A stretch of DNA of 64,000 nt from Candidatus Methylospira mobilis (GTDB lineage Bacteria > Pseudomonadota > Gammaproteobacteria > Methylococcales > Methylococcaceae), in contig NZ_CP044205.1 in the NCBI RefSeq assembly GCF_009498235.1, positions 119,716 to 183,715 on the forward strand. The letters run 5' to 3'. Shown here one piece after another: positions 25,616 through 35,119 of this stretch; positions within the stretch are counted from its first letter, which is position 1; every line of letters starts with the position of its first letter. The notes below the pieces were generated by a model. That model was not told the DNA's origin and did not search any database. It saw only the letters and a list, made by a program, of their open reading frames with translations. A program made the translations under genes and the position numbers.

Positions 25616-26853
25616 TACATGCAATGCGTCCTGACGAGCTGGATGTACTGCGATTACGTCAGGATTTCCCGGCGCTGCATCAATATATCAACGGGCATCC
25701 GCTGGTTTATCTGGATAATGCCGCTTCCGCACAGAAGCCGAAAGCGGTAATCGACGCGATCACGCATGTCTATGAGCACGATTACGCCAACGTGCATCGC
25801 GGCGTGCATACCTTGAGCCAGCGCGCCACCGATCTTTTCGAAGGCGCGCGCGCCAAGGTGCGCGCCTATATCAATGCGCGCAAAATCGAGGAAATTATTT
25901 TCGTGCGCGGCACTACCGAAGCCATCAATCTGGTGGCGCAGAGCTATGGCCGTCCCCGTTTGCAGACGGGAGACGAAATACTGATCACCGCGATGGAACA
26001 TCATTCCAATATCGTACCCTGGCAGATGCTGTGCGAACAGACCGGATCTGTACTCAAGGTCGCGCCAATGTCGCAGCAGGGCGAGCTGTTGCTGGACGCC
26101 TTTGCCGGTCTGCTGTCCGGCCGGACGCGCCTGGTGGCGGTGACCCATATGTCCAATGCGCTGGGTACGCTCAACCCGGTCAAGGACATGATTGCGCTGG
26201 CGCATGCGCGCGACATTCCAGTGCTGCTGGACGGCGCGCAGGCGGTTCCGCATCTGGCGGTGGACGTGCAGGAGCTGGGTTGCGATTTTTACGCCTTTTC
26301 CGGCCACAAAATATATGCCCCATCCGGCATAGGCGTGCTCTATGGCAAGGAAGCCTTGCTGAAGGCGATGCCGCCGTGGCAGGGCGGCGGCGACATGATC
26401 CGCCAGGTTCGCTTCGAGCGTTCCGAGTATGCCGGTTTGCCTTATCGTTTCGAAGCCGGTACGCCCAATATCGCCGACGCTATCGCGCTGGGCGCGGCGC
26501 TGGATTACGTGCAGGGTATCGGCATCAACGCCATCGCGTCTCATGAAGCCGATCTGCTGGCGTATGCGGCACATAAGGCCGAGCAGGTTGACGGCCTGAC
26601 GCTGATCGGAACCGCGAAGCACAAAGGCGCGATTCTGTCGTTTACGCTGGATCGCATCCACCCGCACGATATCGGCACCATACTGGATCAGGTCGGTATC
26701 GCGATACGCGCCGGGCATCATTGCGCGATGCCGGTCATGGATTTTTATCATGTGCCGGCCACCGCGCGCGCGTCGTTTGCCTTGTACAATACCCGCGAAG
26801 AAGTCGATAAACTGATCGACGGCATAGAAGAACTGATAGAGGTATTTCGCTAA
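25612..26853 (+). CDS. sufS: Cysteine desulfurase SufS
   Basis: The ATG at 25612 follows GGAGGG at 7 bases. The 413-aa product is a group II cysteine desulfurase: VYLDNAASAQKP, REGVHTLS-like RGVHTLSQRATD, the PLP histidine/aspartate region (MEHHSNIVPWQ, VLLDGAQAVPHL), the Schiff-base lysine in FYAFSGHKIYAPSG, and the catalytic cysteine in IRAGHHCAMPVM. It releases sulfur from cysteine as a persulfide and passes it to the next protein. Confidence 0.96.
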   Translation: MIHAMRPDELDVLRLRQDFPALHQYINGHPLVYLDNAASAQKPKAVIDAITHVYEHDYANVHRGVHTLSQRATDLFEGARAKVRAYINARKIEEIIFVRGTTEAINLVAQSYGRPRLQTGDEILITAMEHHSNIVPWQMLCEQTGSVLKVAPMSQQGELLLDAFAGLLSGRTRLVAVTHMSNALGTLNPVKDMIALAHARDIPVLLDGAQAVPHLAVDVQELGCDFYAFSGHKIYAPSGIGVLYGKEALLKAMPPWQGGGDMIRQVRFERSEYAGLPYRFEAGTPNIADAIALGAALDYVQGIGINAIASHEADLLAYAAHKAEQVDGLTLIGTAKHKGAILSFTLDRIHPHDIGTILDQVGIAIRAGHHCAMPVMDFYHVPATARASFALYNTREEVDKLIDGIEELIEVFR

Positions 26854-27311
26854 TGTTGGAGCATATCCGCGATTTGTACCAGGAAGTGGTGTTCGACCAT
26901 AACCGTAACCCGCGCAACTTCAGAGTCATGGAGGATGCGACGCGCACCATAGAAGGCTTTAACCCGTTGTGCGGCGACCGCATCACGCTGTACGTCAAAC
27001 AGGAGGGCGATGTGATCAAGGATGTCAGCTTCCAGGGGCAGGGCTGCGCCATTTCCACTGCTTCCGCCTCGCTGATGACGGAAATCGTCAAAGAACACAC
27101 CGAGGCGCAGGCGCACGAATTGTTCGAGCTGTTTCATCGCATCACCACCGGGCAGGACGATCACGCCAATCTCGAAGGTCTGGGCAAGCTGGCGGTTCTG
27201 GCCGGTGTGCGCGCGTTTCCGGCGCGCGTCAAATGCGCCACGCTGGCTTGGCATTCCCTGGAAGCGGCGCTGAAGGATGATGCGGACGTCGCATCGGTGA
27301 CCACGGAATAG
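26853..27311 (+). CDS. sufU: SufU-like sulfur-transfer/scaffold protein
   Basis: The 152-aa protein has the IscU/SufU fold with three conserved cysteine regions: NPLCGDRITLYV, GQGCAISTASASLM and VKCATLAWHSLE. The insertion between the second and third regions (ITTGQDDHANLEGLGKL) is typical of SufU rather than IscU. SufU accepts sulfur from SufS with zinc; it is common in Gram-positive bacteria and also occurs in some proteobacterial suf operons instead of SufE. The start overlaps the sufS stop by one base. Confidence 0.92.
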   Translation: MLEHIRDLYQEVVFDHNRNPRNFRVMEDATRTIEGFNPLCGDRITLYVKQEGDVIKDVSFQGQGCAISTASASLMTEIVKEHTEAQAHELFELFHRITTGQDDHANLEGLGKLAVLAGVRAFPARVKCATLAWHSLEAALKDDADVASVTTE

Positions 27312-27328
27312 CGGCCGAGACGAGATAT

Positions 27329-27652
27329 ATGGTAGACGCTAACTGGATTGACGTAGCCCCGGAAGGTAATCTGGCTCCCGGCGAGCATGTCGTCGTGGAC
27401 GTCAACGGCACGGCTGTGGCAGTATTCCGTATCGGCGACGAATATTACGCAATCGAAGATATTTGTACTCACGACCGCTCGGCTATTTCGCGGAATTGCA
27501 TGCTTGAGGGCCGCGAAATCATCTGCTCGCGGCACGGCGGACGCTTTTGCCTGCAAACCGGCAAAGCTTTACTGGGGCCTGTTTACGAAAATATCGGCGT
27601 ATTTCCGGTGCGTATCGAACAAAGTGTAATTCAGGTGCGCGAGGCGGATTGA
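27329..27652 (+). CDS. Rieske-type [2Fe-2S] ferredoxin
   Basis: The 107-aa protein has both Rieske boxes: CTHDRSAIS (C-x-H) and CSRHGGRFCL (C-x2-H), inside the dioxygenase-ferredoxin layout (DEYYAIEDICTHD, GEVxGP-like KALLGPVYENIGVFPVRI). It would carry one-electron transfers in the cytoplasm. As the last gene of the suf operon it could feed electrons to cluster assembly or be a client; no oxygenase gene is near. It follows sufU by 17 bases. Confidence 0.92.
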   Translation: MVDANWIDVAPEGNLAPGEHVVVDVNGTAVAVFRIGDEYYAIEDICTHDRSAISRNCMLEGREIICSRHGGRFCLQTGKALLGPVYENIGVFPVRIEQSVIQVREAD

Positions 27653-27726
27653 CGGTTTTTCCCGTAATTACGGGTAATGTCCAGCACCGCTGAAAGCACA
27701 GGTACATGCGAAGGAGCGATAAAACG

Positions 27727-28365
27727 ATGTCGTTGAATTTATATTTGCTGAGACATGGCGAAACCGAAGCAAGCCTTAGCGGCGGCTATTGCGGCAGGTT
27801 GGACCCGGACCTGACGGAAGCAGGCCATGAGATGGCCCATGATTTCGCGGAAGCATACCAGGAGCACTCATGGTCTGCCGTCTATGTCAGTCCGCTGCTG
27901 CGAACCCGCTCGACCGCAGCGCCGATCTGTCGGCTGACAGGACTCGACATGCGCCTGCGCGACGGCCTGCGCGAACTGGATTACGGCTGTTGGGAAGGCA
28001 AGTCGCCGGCAGAGGTGGAGCGAGAATATCACGATGACTATCTGCATTGGCTGGCCGACCCGGGGTGGAATGCGCCTACTGCCGGTGAGCGCGGCATAGA
28101 CGTGGCGCAGCGCGCACTGGGCGTGCTTGCCGAAATTCAGGCGGAACATGCCAGTGGCAACGTATTGGTGATTTCCCACAAGGCGACACTGCGTCTTTTG
28201 TTATGCAGTCTGATGGGGATTGATGTCGGGAGCTACCGCGACCGGGTGAACGTGCTGGTGGCCTCGGTGGCTGTGGTCGAGTTCGGCACGCACGGACCCT
28301 TGCTCGTTCGCCTGGGAGATCGATCCCATCTGCGTTCGGTGCTTCGTGAGCGTCCGGGCACCTGA
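27727..28365 (+). CDS. Histidine phosphatase superfamily (phosphoglycerate mutase-like) protein
   Basis: I take ATG 27727, since AAGGAG lies 10 bases upstream; an ATG at 27706 would place that signal inside the gene. The 212-aa product has the catalytic histidine in YLLRHGETEAS, a second histidine in VLVISHKATLRLLL, and RTRSTAAPI and LRELDYGCWEGKS, as in the PhoE/CobC/GpmB-like branch. It uses a phosphohistidine intermediate. Its substrate is unknown. It follows the suf operon by 74 bases and may be read from it. Confidence 0.88.
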   Translation: MSLNLYLLRHGETEASLSGGYCGRLDPDLTEAGHEMAHDFAEAYQEHSWSAVYVSPLLRTRSTAAPICRLTGLDMRLRDGLRELDYGCWEGKSPAEVEREYHDDYLHWLADPGWNAPTAGERGIDVAQRALGVLAEIQAEHASGNVLVISHKATLRLLLCSLMGIDVGSYRDRVNVLVASVAVVEFGTHGPLLVRLGDRSHLRSVLRERPGT

Positions 28366-28452
28366 GTTACGGGCGGTAAAAGTCGTAAGGCCATCCATGG
28401 CGCTGACCGGATTACCGGCAAGATATTTCCATTCGGCGAATACCCGTTACGC

Positions 28453-30942
28453 TTATTGCAAGGGCTCTATGTTCCAAATGTTCTTTCCATACTCGCGGAT
28501 GGCTCTGTCGGACGAGAATTTACCCATGCGTGCGACATTCAGTATCGACATATGAGTCCAGTGCGCGGGATCGCGATAAGCGTGATCGACCTCCTGCTGG
28601 CAGTCCACGTAGGGCCGGTAATCCGCCATCAACAGGTATTCGTCATGATGCAGCAGGTGATCGGTAAGCGGACGGAAAAGCCTGGTGTCGCCGTGCGAAA
28701 ACAGTCCGCAGTTGATCAGGTCGATAGCCTGCTTGAGCTCCATGTCGCCGTGATAATAATCGTAGGGGGCGTAGCCATCCGTTTTCAGCGAGGCGACCTG
28801 ATCGGCGGTCAAGCCGAACAGGAAGAAATTTTCTTCTCCGACCTCTTCGCGAATCTCGATGTTGGCGCCGTCCAGCGTGCCTATGGTCAACGCGCCGTTC
28901 ATCGAAAACTTCATGTTGCCGGTACCGGAAGCTTCCTTGCCGGCGGTCGATATCTGCTCGGATAAATCCGCGGCCGGATAAATGTTCTGGGCATGCTTGA
29001 CGTTATAATCCGGCAAAAACACGACCTTGATCATATCCCGTACCTGCGGATCGTGATTGATGACCTCGCTCACCGAATTAATCAGCTTGATGATCAGCTT
29101 GGCCATGAAATAACCGGGCGCAGCCTTTCCGCCGAAAATAAAGGTGCGGGGCGTGCCGACGTATTTGGGGTCGTGTTTTATGCGCTGATACAGGCTGATG
29201 ATATTCAGCACGTTCAGATGCTGGCGCTTGTATTCATGAATACGTTTTACCTGAATATCGAACAGCGATGCCGGATCGACTACGATGCCGGTGCGGTGCT
29301 TGATGATTTTCGCAAGACGTATCTTGTTGTCGCGTTTTACATCGGCCCAGACCTGCTGAAACCCGGTATCGTTGGCGTAGGTTTCGAGTCCCTTAAGACG
29401 GTCGAGATCGGTCAGCCAGCCATCGCCGATCTTGTCGTCTATCAGCCGCGCCAGTCCCGGATTGCTCAAAGCGATGAAGCGCCGCGGGGTAACGCCGTTG
29501 GTCACGTTATGAAACCTTTCCGGCGCCATTTCGTGGAAGTCCGCAAACAGCTGGCTCTTTACCAGTTCGGAATGCAGTTCCGCTACGCCGTTAATGGCAT
29601 GGCTGCCGATAACCGCCAGGTTGGCCATGCGCACGTATTTCTCACCGCTCTCGTCGATGATCGACATGCGTTCGACTTTTCCTTCGTCGCCCGGATAGCG
29701 GATGCGAATTTCATCGAGAAAGCGGTGGTTGATTTCGTAGATGATTTCGAGGTGGCGCGGCAGCACGGACGAGAATAAAGGCAGCGGCCATTTTTCAAGG
29801 GCCTCGGGCAGCAGGGTATGATTGGTGTAGGAGAAAGACTTGCGCGTAATGTCCCAGGCCTGTTCCCAGGGCAGGGCGAACTTGTCTACCAGCTGGCGCA
29901 TCAATTCCGCGATGGCAATGGCCGGATGCGTATCGTTGAGCTGGATGCAATACATCTCGTTGAAACGTTCGATCGGCAGCCCCCTGCGCAGACAGAGCCG
30001 TATCATGTCCTTGATCGAGCAGGCGACGAAAAAATATTGCTGCTCGAGACGCAAATGCTTGCCCTGTATCTGCTCGTCATTGGGATAGAGGACTTTGGAG
30101 ATATTTTCCGAATAGACTTTCTCATGCACCGCTCCGTAATAATCGCCGCGGTTGAAGTCTGCAAAATCGAAGGATTGGGCCGCCTCCGCGCTCCATAACC
30201 GCAGCAAGGCGCAGGTTTCCACGCCGTGTCCGAGTATCGGCGTGTCATAAGGTGTGCCCACCACGACCCGGCCCGGAACCCAGCGTATCCGATCCGCTCC
30301 GTGTTCGTCGGTGTAATGCTCGCTATTTCCTCCCAGTTTGACCACCTGGGCAAAGTGCGGACGCGCGATTTCCCAGACGTTGCCGAAGCGGAGCCATTTA
30401 TCGGTGACCTCGACCTGCCAGCCGTCCTTGATGATCTGATCGAAGATGCCGAATTCGTAGCGTATGCCGTAGCCGATGGCCGGGTAGCCGACGGTCGCCA
30501 GCGAATCGAGATAGCAGGCTGCCAATCTGCCCAATCCGCCGTTTCCCAAACCGGGCTCTTCTTCCAGACCGATGAATTGATCGAGATCGAGACCCAGCTC
30601 GGTCATCGCCTGGCGCGCATGCTCGGTAATCCCAAGATTAAGCATTTCCTTGCCCAGATGCGGCCCCATCAAAAACTCTGCCGACAAGTAGGAAACCTGT
30701 CTGAGATTGGCGCCATTCCATCGTTCGACCTGTTTTATCCAGCGCTGCATGATGCGGTCGCGCACCGAAAGCGCGACGGCGTGATAGCGGTCCTCGGCTG
30801 TGGAAATTTCCAGCGGACGTCCGACAACCAGGTTGAGATTGTCCTGGAAAGCGGCTTTCAGTGCGCGAGGACTGGTTCCGGTTCGCACATGTTCATGTTC
30901 GGCCTGCGGCAGCGGGTTGTCGTTTGGCGTTTTTACGGTCAT
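28453..30942 (-). CDS. glgP: Glycogen/alpha-glucan phosphorylase
   Basis: AAGGAG six bases before ATG 30942 (MTVKTPNDN) makes this start better than the open frame back to 31032. The 829-aa product is a GT35 phosphorylase: YLSAEFLMG, EEEPGLGNGGLGRLAACYLDS, QLNDTHPAIAIAELMR, VKRIHEYKRQHLN and the PLP-binding EASGTGNMKFSMNGALTIGT with DGANIEI. It releases glucose-1-phosphate from glycogen in the cytoplasm. It is a lone gene, divergent from the pst operon. Confidence 0.96.
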   Translation of the reverse strand: MTVKTPNDNPLPQAEHEHVRTGTSPRALKAAFQDNLNLVVGRPLEISTAEDRYHAVALSVRDRIMQRWIKQVERWNGANLRQVSYLSAEFLMGPHLGKEMLNLGITEHARQAMTELGLDLDQFIGLEEEPGLGNGGLGRLAACYLDSLATVGYPAIGYGIRYEFGIFDQIIKDGWQVEVTDKWLRFGNVWEIARPHFAQVVKLGGNSEHYTDEHGADRIRWVPGRVVVGTPYDTPILGHGVETCALLRLWSAEAAQSFDFADFNRGDYYGAVHEKVYSENISKVLYPNDEQIQGKHLRLEQQYFFVACSIKDMIRLCLRRGLPIERFNEMYCIQLNDTHPAIAIAELMRQLVDKFALPWEQAWDITRKSFSYTNHTLLPEALEKWPLPLFSSVLPRHLEIIYEINHRFLDEIRIRYPGDEGKVERMSIIDESGEKYVRMANLAVIGSHAINGVAELHSELVKSQLFADFHEMAPERFHNVTNGVTPRRFIALSNPGLARLIDDKIGDGWLTDLDRLKGLETYANDTGFQQVWADVKRDNKIRLAKIIKHRTGIVVDPASLFDIQVKRIHEYKRQHLNVLNIISLYQRIKHDPKYVGTPRTFIFGGKAAPGYFMAKLIIKLINSVSEVINHDPQVRDMIKVVFLPDYNVKHAQNIYPAADLSEQISTAGKEASGTGNMKFSMNGALTIGTLDGANIEIREEVGEENFFLFGLTADQVASLKTDGYAPYDYYHGDMELKQAIDLINCGLFSHGDTRLFRPLTDHLLHHDEYLLMADYRPYVDCQQEVDHAYRDPAHWTHMSILNVARMGKFSSDRAIREYGKNIWNIEPLQ

Positions 30943-31155
30943 GGAAGTCTCCTTGGTATTTGGCAGAGCTAACGATTGGTCAGGCATGTGGGGCGGGGGC
31001 AGGAAATGGGCTGACGATAGCGAGGTTTCCACCCTGACAGTCTACTCCACAACATACGTGTGGAATAGTTACGACACTTTTAACGAGCGCCGATGACAAG
31101 GTGATGAAAACCACTACTCTTCGTCAATTTGAATATATTTTTATTTATTAAGTTT

Positions 31156-31173
31156 TTGTCATCAAGTATTCAT
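31156..31173 (+). promoter_or_regulatory. Candidate Pho box upstream of pstS
   Basis: TTGTCAT-CAAG-TATTCAT (31156-31173) has the 7-4-7 layout of PhoB sites (consensus near CTGTCAT-4-CTGTCAT); the first half-site matches well, the second at four positions. It lies about 60 bases before the pstS start in an AT-rich stretch. A weaker, oppositely oriented TCATCACCTTGTCATC lies near 31096-31112. Control by PhoBR is inferred from the operon's function. Confidence 0.4.
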
Positions 31174-31235
31174 ATGCGATATCTATATGTTAGGTGTCCA
31201 TCCTCTTCATCTCCCCCAAATCTGAGGGTCATCCC

Positions 31236-32270
31236 ATGAATAAGCTCTGTTTTATGTCATGCTTGTTTGGTGTTTTTCTCAATCTGTTTCCCTTCAATCC
31301 GGCGGCCGCGGAAGAAAAATTAAGGCTGACGGGGTCAGGAGCCAGTTTTCCTTTCCCACTGTATTCCGCCTGGTTCAAAAACTACAGCCGCGATCACAAG
31401 GACGCCAACATTGACTATCAGGCCAAAGGCAGCGGCGCAGGCGTCCTGGATTTCATTAACCGCACGGTTGATTTTGCCGCCAGCGACGCGGCAATGACCC
31501 CTGACGAAATTGCCAAAGTCGAGGGCGGGGCCGTCCTGTTGCCGATGACTGCGGGAGAAATCGTCATTTCTTATAATCTGCCCGGCAATCCGCAGGGTTT
31601 AAAACTGTCTCGGGACGTCTATCCGGATATCTTTCTCGGTAAAATCACCCGATGGAACGATGCGCGCATTCAGAGCGCGAACGCCGGCCTGAAACTGCCG
31701 GATCTGCCCATTACCGTAGTGCGCCGGGCCGACAGCAGCGGCACGACTTTTGTGTTTACCCATCATCTCGGCGCAGTAAGCCCGTCGTGGCGGCAGGGAC
31801 CGGGGGCCGGAACCACAGTGAACTGGCCGAGCAGCGACAAAATCGTTGCCGCGCCGAAGAACGACGGCGTCACCGCCACTATCAAGCAGACGCCCGGCGC
31901 GATAGGCTACATCGAATACGCTTATGCCGTCGGCGCCAGGGTCGAGATGGCCGAACTGCAGAATAAAGCCGGCCGGTTTATCCGGCCCGGCGCGGAAAGC
32001 GGTCAGGCGACGCTGGCCACCGCGCAGCTTCCGGAAAATCTGATTGCCTGGGTGCAGGACCCGGATGGTGAAAAATCCTATCCGATAGCCACCTTTACCT
32101 GGATGCTGTTCTACCAGCGGAACGCCACGCCCGCAAAGGCCAAAATCCTGCGCGATGTGGTCGAGTACGGGCTGACCGAGGGACAGAAATTGAGCACCAA
32201 AATGGGCTATATCCCGCTTCCCGAGAATGTCGTATCGGCTGTTCGCGTTGCGGCCCGGAAAATTCAGTGA
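31236..32270 (+). CDS. pstS: Phosphate ABC transporter periplasmic binding protein PstS
   Basis: I take ATG 31236, which starts a signal peptide (MNKLCFMSCLFGVFLNLF..., cleavage after AAA at about residue 24); an upstream frame from 31194 would bury it. The 344-aa product has PstS landmarks: LTGSGASFPFPLYSAWF, GSGAGVLDFINRTVDFAASD, KITRWNDARI, VRRADSSGTTFVFT and GAIGYIEYAYA. It binds inorganic phosphate in the periplasm. It is the first gene of pstSCAB-pstS2-fic, with about 100 bases to pstC. Confidence 0.95.
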   Translation: MNKLCFMSCLFGVFLNLFPFNPAAAEEKLRLTGSGASFPFPLYSAWFKNYSRDHKDANIDYQAKGSGAGVLDFINRTVDFAASDAAMTPDEIAKVEGGAVLLPMTAGEIVISYNLPGNPQGLKLSRDVYPDIFLGKITRWNDARIQSANAGLKLPDLPITVVRRADSSGTTFVFTHHLGAVSPSWRQGPGAGTTVNWPSSDKIVAAPKNDGVTATIKQTPGAIGYIEYAYAVGARVEMAELQNKAGRFIRPGAESGQATLATAQLPENLIAWVQDPDGEKSYPIATFTWMLFYQRNATPAKAKILRDVVEYGLTEGQKLSTKMGYIPLPENVVSAVRVAARKIQ

Positions 32271-32373
32271 AAAAAACTGTTAGCGGAGGCCGCGCTGGAC
32301 TTCGAGACGGCCGGAACGCATCCTCCGTAATTTTTCCACCGTTTGCTTCTCCTGCACCCATAGAGTAAGCGCC

Positions 32374-33345
32374 ATGAAAATATTTGAAGAGGACGCAACC
32401 AGCACACAAATCTCGCGGCCGCCTGCGCAGGCCGATTATCTGTTGGACCGCTTGTTCCGCGGGTTGGCCACGGCTTGCGCCTGGTTTCTGCTCATCGTGG
32501 TTGGACTGCTCCTCGGCGTCATCGGCGTCAAGGCTGTACCCGCCATCAGCGAATATCATCTCGGTTTTCTGACGGGCACTACCTGGGATGTCAATAAGCA
32601 GACTTTCGGGATTTTACCGGAAATCTGGGGCACCCTTTACAGTTCGATCCTGGCCTTGATTATCGGCGGATTTTTTGGCGTCACCATGGCGATTTTTCTG
32701 ACTCAGGATTTTCTCCCGGCTCGGCTGGCTCTGGTTTTCCGCACCATCGTCGAATTGCTGGCCGCCATACCCAGCGTCGTCTACGGCTTTTGGGGCATTT
32801 TTGTGGTGATTCCGGCCATCCGTCCGATAGCCGACTGGCTGAATGCCGAATTCGGCTGGATTCCGTTTTTCGGCACGACCTTGAGCGGACCGGGTATGCT
32901 GCCGGCGGCGCTGGTGCTGGCCATCATGATACTGCCGACCGTCGCAGCCGTGTCGCAGGACGCCATCAGACAGGTGCCTCACCGCATCAAGGAGGCGGCT
33001 TTCGGCTTGGGCGCTACGCGCTGGGAGGCGATCCTGCGCGTGATACTGCCTACGGCTTCGACCGGAATTTTCGGAGCCCTGGTCCTGGGGTTCGGCCGGG
33101 CGCTCGGGGAAACCATGGCGCTGGCCATGCTGGTCGGCAACTCCAACCAGCTCAGCCTGTCCCTGTTTTCTCCGGGCAATACCCTTGCCGCGCTGCTGGC
33201 GCTGAATTTTCCCGAAGCGGGCGAGCATGAGGTGCCGGTGCTGATGTACGCCGCCCTGGTGCTGCTGCTGATCACACTGGCTGTGAATATGGTCGGCACC
33301 GCCATCATGACGCTCACTTCCTCGCAAATGAGAACCGACAAATGA
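32374..33345 (+). CDS. pstC: Phosphate transporter permease PstC
   Basis: The 323-aa membrane protein has six or so helices and the permease loop KEAAFGLGATRWEAILRVIL followed by GRALGETMALAM, typical of PstC. FGILPEIWGTLYSSILALII marks the start of the transmembrane domain. It forms the inner-membrane channel with PstA. Its stop overlaps the pstA start (ATGA). Confidence 0.95.
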   Translation: MKIFEEDATSTQISRPPAQADYLLDRLFRGLATACAWFLLIVVGLLLGVIGVKAVPAISEYHLGFLTGTTWDVNKQTFGILPEIWGTLYSSILALIIGGFFGVTMAIFLTQDFLPARLALVFRTIVELLAAIPSVVYGFWGIFVVIPAIRPIADWLNAEFGWIPFFGTTLSGPGMLPAALVLAIMILPTVAAVSQDAIRQVPHRIKEAAFGLGATRWEAILRVILPTASTGIFGALVLGFGRALGETMALAMLVGNSNQLSLSLFSPGNTLAALLALNFPEAGEHEVPVLMYAALVLLLITLAVNMVGTAIMTLTSSQMRTDK

Positions 33346-34256
33346 ATGTGCCTGATCCTCTTTTGGCAAACAACCAGACCTTGGGCGAGATACCCAGCCT
33401 GAAACGCTCGTTGTTGGAGCCTCGCGGCCTGTTCAGCACCCTATTGAGCGGTGCGGCATGGCTGGCTGCTATTATCGCCAGCGTTCCGCTGGTTTCTGTT
33501 CTGTATGGATTGATCGTTCGCGGAGGGCACCGGCTGAGCCTGGAGGTTTTGACGGAACTGCCGCCGGCAGGTTTCGAGCAAGGCGGCGGTTTCGGCAACG
33601 CCATAGTCGGAACGCTGGTGACCGTAGGCATCGGTGCGCTCATCAGCATTCCTTTCGGCATTCTGGCCGCAATTTTTCTGGGAGAACTGGAGCCGGACAG
33701 TCGAGTGGCCCATGTTGCGCGATTCAGCGCCAAGACGCTGACAGGATTGCCTTCGATTCTGGCAGGCGTGTTCGCTTATGCTGTGGTGGTCATGACGACG
33801 CACACCTACTCGGCGCCTGCGGCAGGGGTTGCGCTGGCGCTGCTGATGCTGCCCACTGTGGTGCTGACTGCTGAAGAAGCGATGCGGACGGTACCCTCCA
33901 ATATGAAAAATGCCGCCTACGGCATGGGCTGTACCCGCAGTCAGGTTGTCTGGAAAATTGTATTTCCAACCGCGCTGCCGGGGATTCTGACCGGAGTAAT
34001 GCTGGCGGTTGCACGCGCAGCCGGGGAAACGGCGCCCTTGCTGTTCACCGCCCTGTTCAGCAGCTACTGGTTCGTGGAAAACGGAAAAGCGGATCTGATG
34101 ACGCCCATCGCCTCGCTGTCGGTATTGATCTACAACTTTTCCGGCATGCCTTACGATAATCAGATCGAACTGGCCTGGACCGCTTCGCTGGTGCTGGTGA
34201 TGCTGGTGCTGCTGTTCAATATTCTTGCCAGGGTGTTGGGGCGCAAAAAATTCTAG
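33342..34256 (+). CDS. pstA: Phosphate transporter permease PstA
   Basis: The 304-aa membrane protein has PstA landmarks: [59 protein letters not shown] and the final [16 protein letters not shown]. It pairs with PstC, and is coupled to it by a four-base overlap. Confidence 0.95.
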   Translation: MNVPDPLLANNQTLGEIPSLKRSLLEPRGLFSTLLSGAAWLAAIIASVPLVSVLYGLIVRGGHRLSLEVLTELPPAGFEQGGGFGNAIVGTLVTVGIGALISIPFGILAAIFLGELEPDSRVAHVARFSAKTLTGLPSILAGVFAYAVVVMTTHTYSAPAAGVALALLMLPTVVLTAEEAMRTVPSNMKNAAYGMGCTRSQVVWKIVFPTALPGILTGVMLAVARAAGETAPLLFTALFSSYWFVENGKADLMTPIASLSVLIYNFSGMPYDNQIELAWTASLVLVMLVLLFNILARVLGRKKF

Positions 34257-34306
34257 GTTTCGAGCAAAGCGGCAATGAAAGCGGTTTACCCGCGGGAGGC
34301 TATGAG

Positions 34307-35101
34307 ATGGCGAGCAGTGAAGCGCAATCCGATGTAGTCATCGACTGCAGACTGGACAAGGTTTTTTACGGAGATTTTCTCGCTGTAAGGGACAGTTATA
34401 TTCCGATCCGGAAAGGCCGGATCACCGGCTTTATCGGTCCCTCGGGCTGCGGCAAGAGCACGGTTCTCCGCAGCCTCAACCGAATGAACGATCTGGTGCA
34501 GGGGTTTCGCTTCGAGGGCAAGGTGCATTTCCACGGTCAGGATGTCTATGAGAGCACTGTAGATCCGGTGGTGGTGCGCCGCTATATCGGCATGGTATTC
34601 CAGCAGCCCAACCCCTTTGCGATGAGCATTTACGATAACGTCGCATTCGGGTTGCATTTGAACCACTACAAGGGCAACATAACCGAGCGTGTGGAGAATG
34701 CCCTGAAGAAGGCCGCGCTCTGGGATGAAGTCAAGGATAAGCTCAAAGCCAGCGGACTTTCTCTGTCGGGCGGCCAGCAACAGCGGCTGTGCATAGCGAG
34801 AGCTATCGCCACCGAACCTTCGGTAGTTTTAATGGATGAACCGTGCTCCGCGCTCGATCCCATCGCCACCCGGCGTATAGAGGAACTGATGGTCGAATTA
34901 AAGGAAAAGCATACGATTGCGCTGGTTACTCATAATATGCAGCAGGCAATGCGCATTGCCGACAAGACGGCGTTTTTCTCGGTCGAAATCTCGAAGGGAG
35001 GGCGCACCGGTTATCTGGTTGAATTTGGAGATACCAGGCAAATCTTCGAAGACCCGCAAGAACAGTTGACCAAGGAATATATCCGTGGCGAGTTCAGTTA
35101 G
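34307..35101 (+). CDS. pstB: Phosphate transporter ATPase PstB
   Basis: The 264-aa ABC ATPase has Walker [20 protein letters not shown] (a PstB hallmark), Q-loop [20 protein letters not shown], signature [16 protein letters not shown] and Walker [16 protein letters not shown]. The end, [18 protein letters not shown], is a typical PstB tail. It energises phosphate import. The next gene is a second pstS-like gene, where many genomes have phoU. Confidence 0.96.
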   Translation: MASSEAQSDVVIDCRLDKVFYGDFLAVRDSYIPIRKGRITGFIGPSGCGKSTVLRSLNRMNDLVQGFRFEGKVHFHGQDVYESTVDPVVVRRYIGMVFQQPNPFAMSIYDNVAFGLHLNHYKGNITERVENALKKAALWDEVKDKLKASGLSLSGGQQQRLCIARAIATEPSVVLMDEPCSALDPIATRRIEELMVELKEKHTIALVTHNMQQAMRIADKTAFFSVEISKGGRTGYLVEFGDTRQIFEDPQEQLTKEYIRGEFS

Positions 35102-35119
35102 CCGGACGGAGTCATACTG

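Noticed and set aside
25654..26751. 365-codon minus-strand ORF antisense to sufS
   Set aside because: It lies wholly within an unmistakable sufS gene; arginine- and histidine-rich text typical of a reversed coding strand.
27661..27674. CCCGTAATTACGGG palindrome as terminator of the suf operon
   Set aside because: The stem is only 5 bp with a 4-base loop, and no T run follows; a T run lies on the wrong side.
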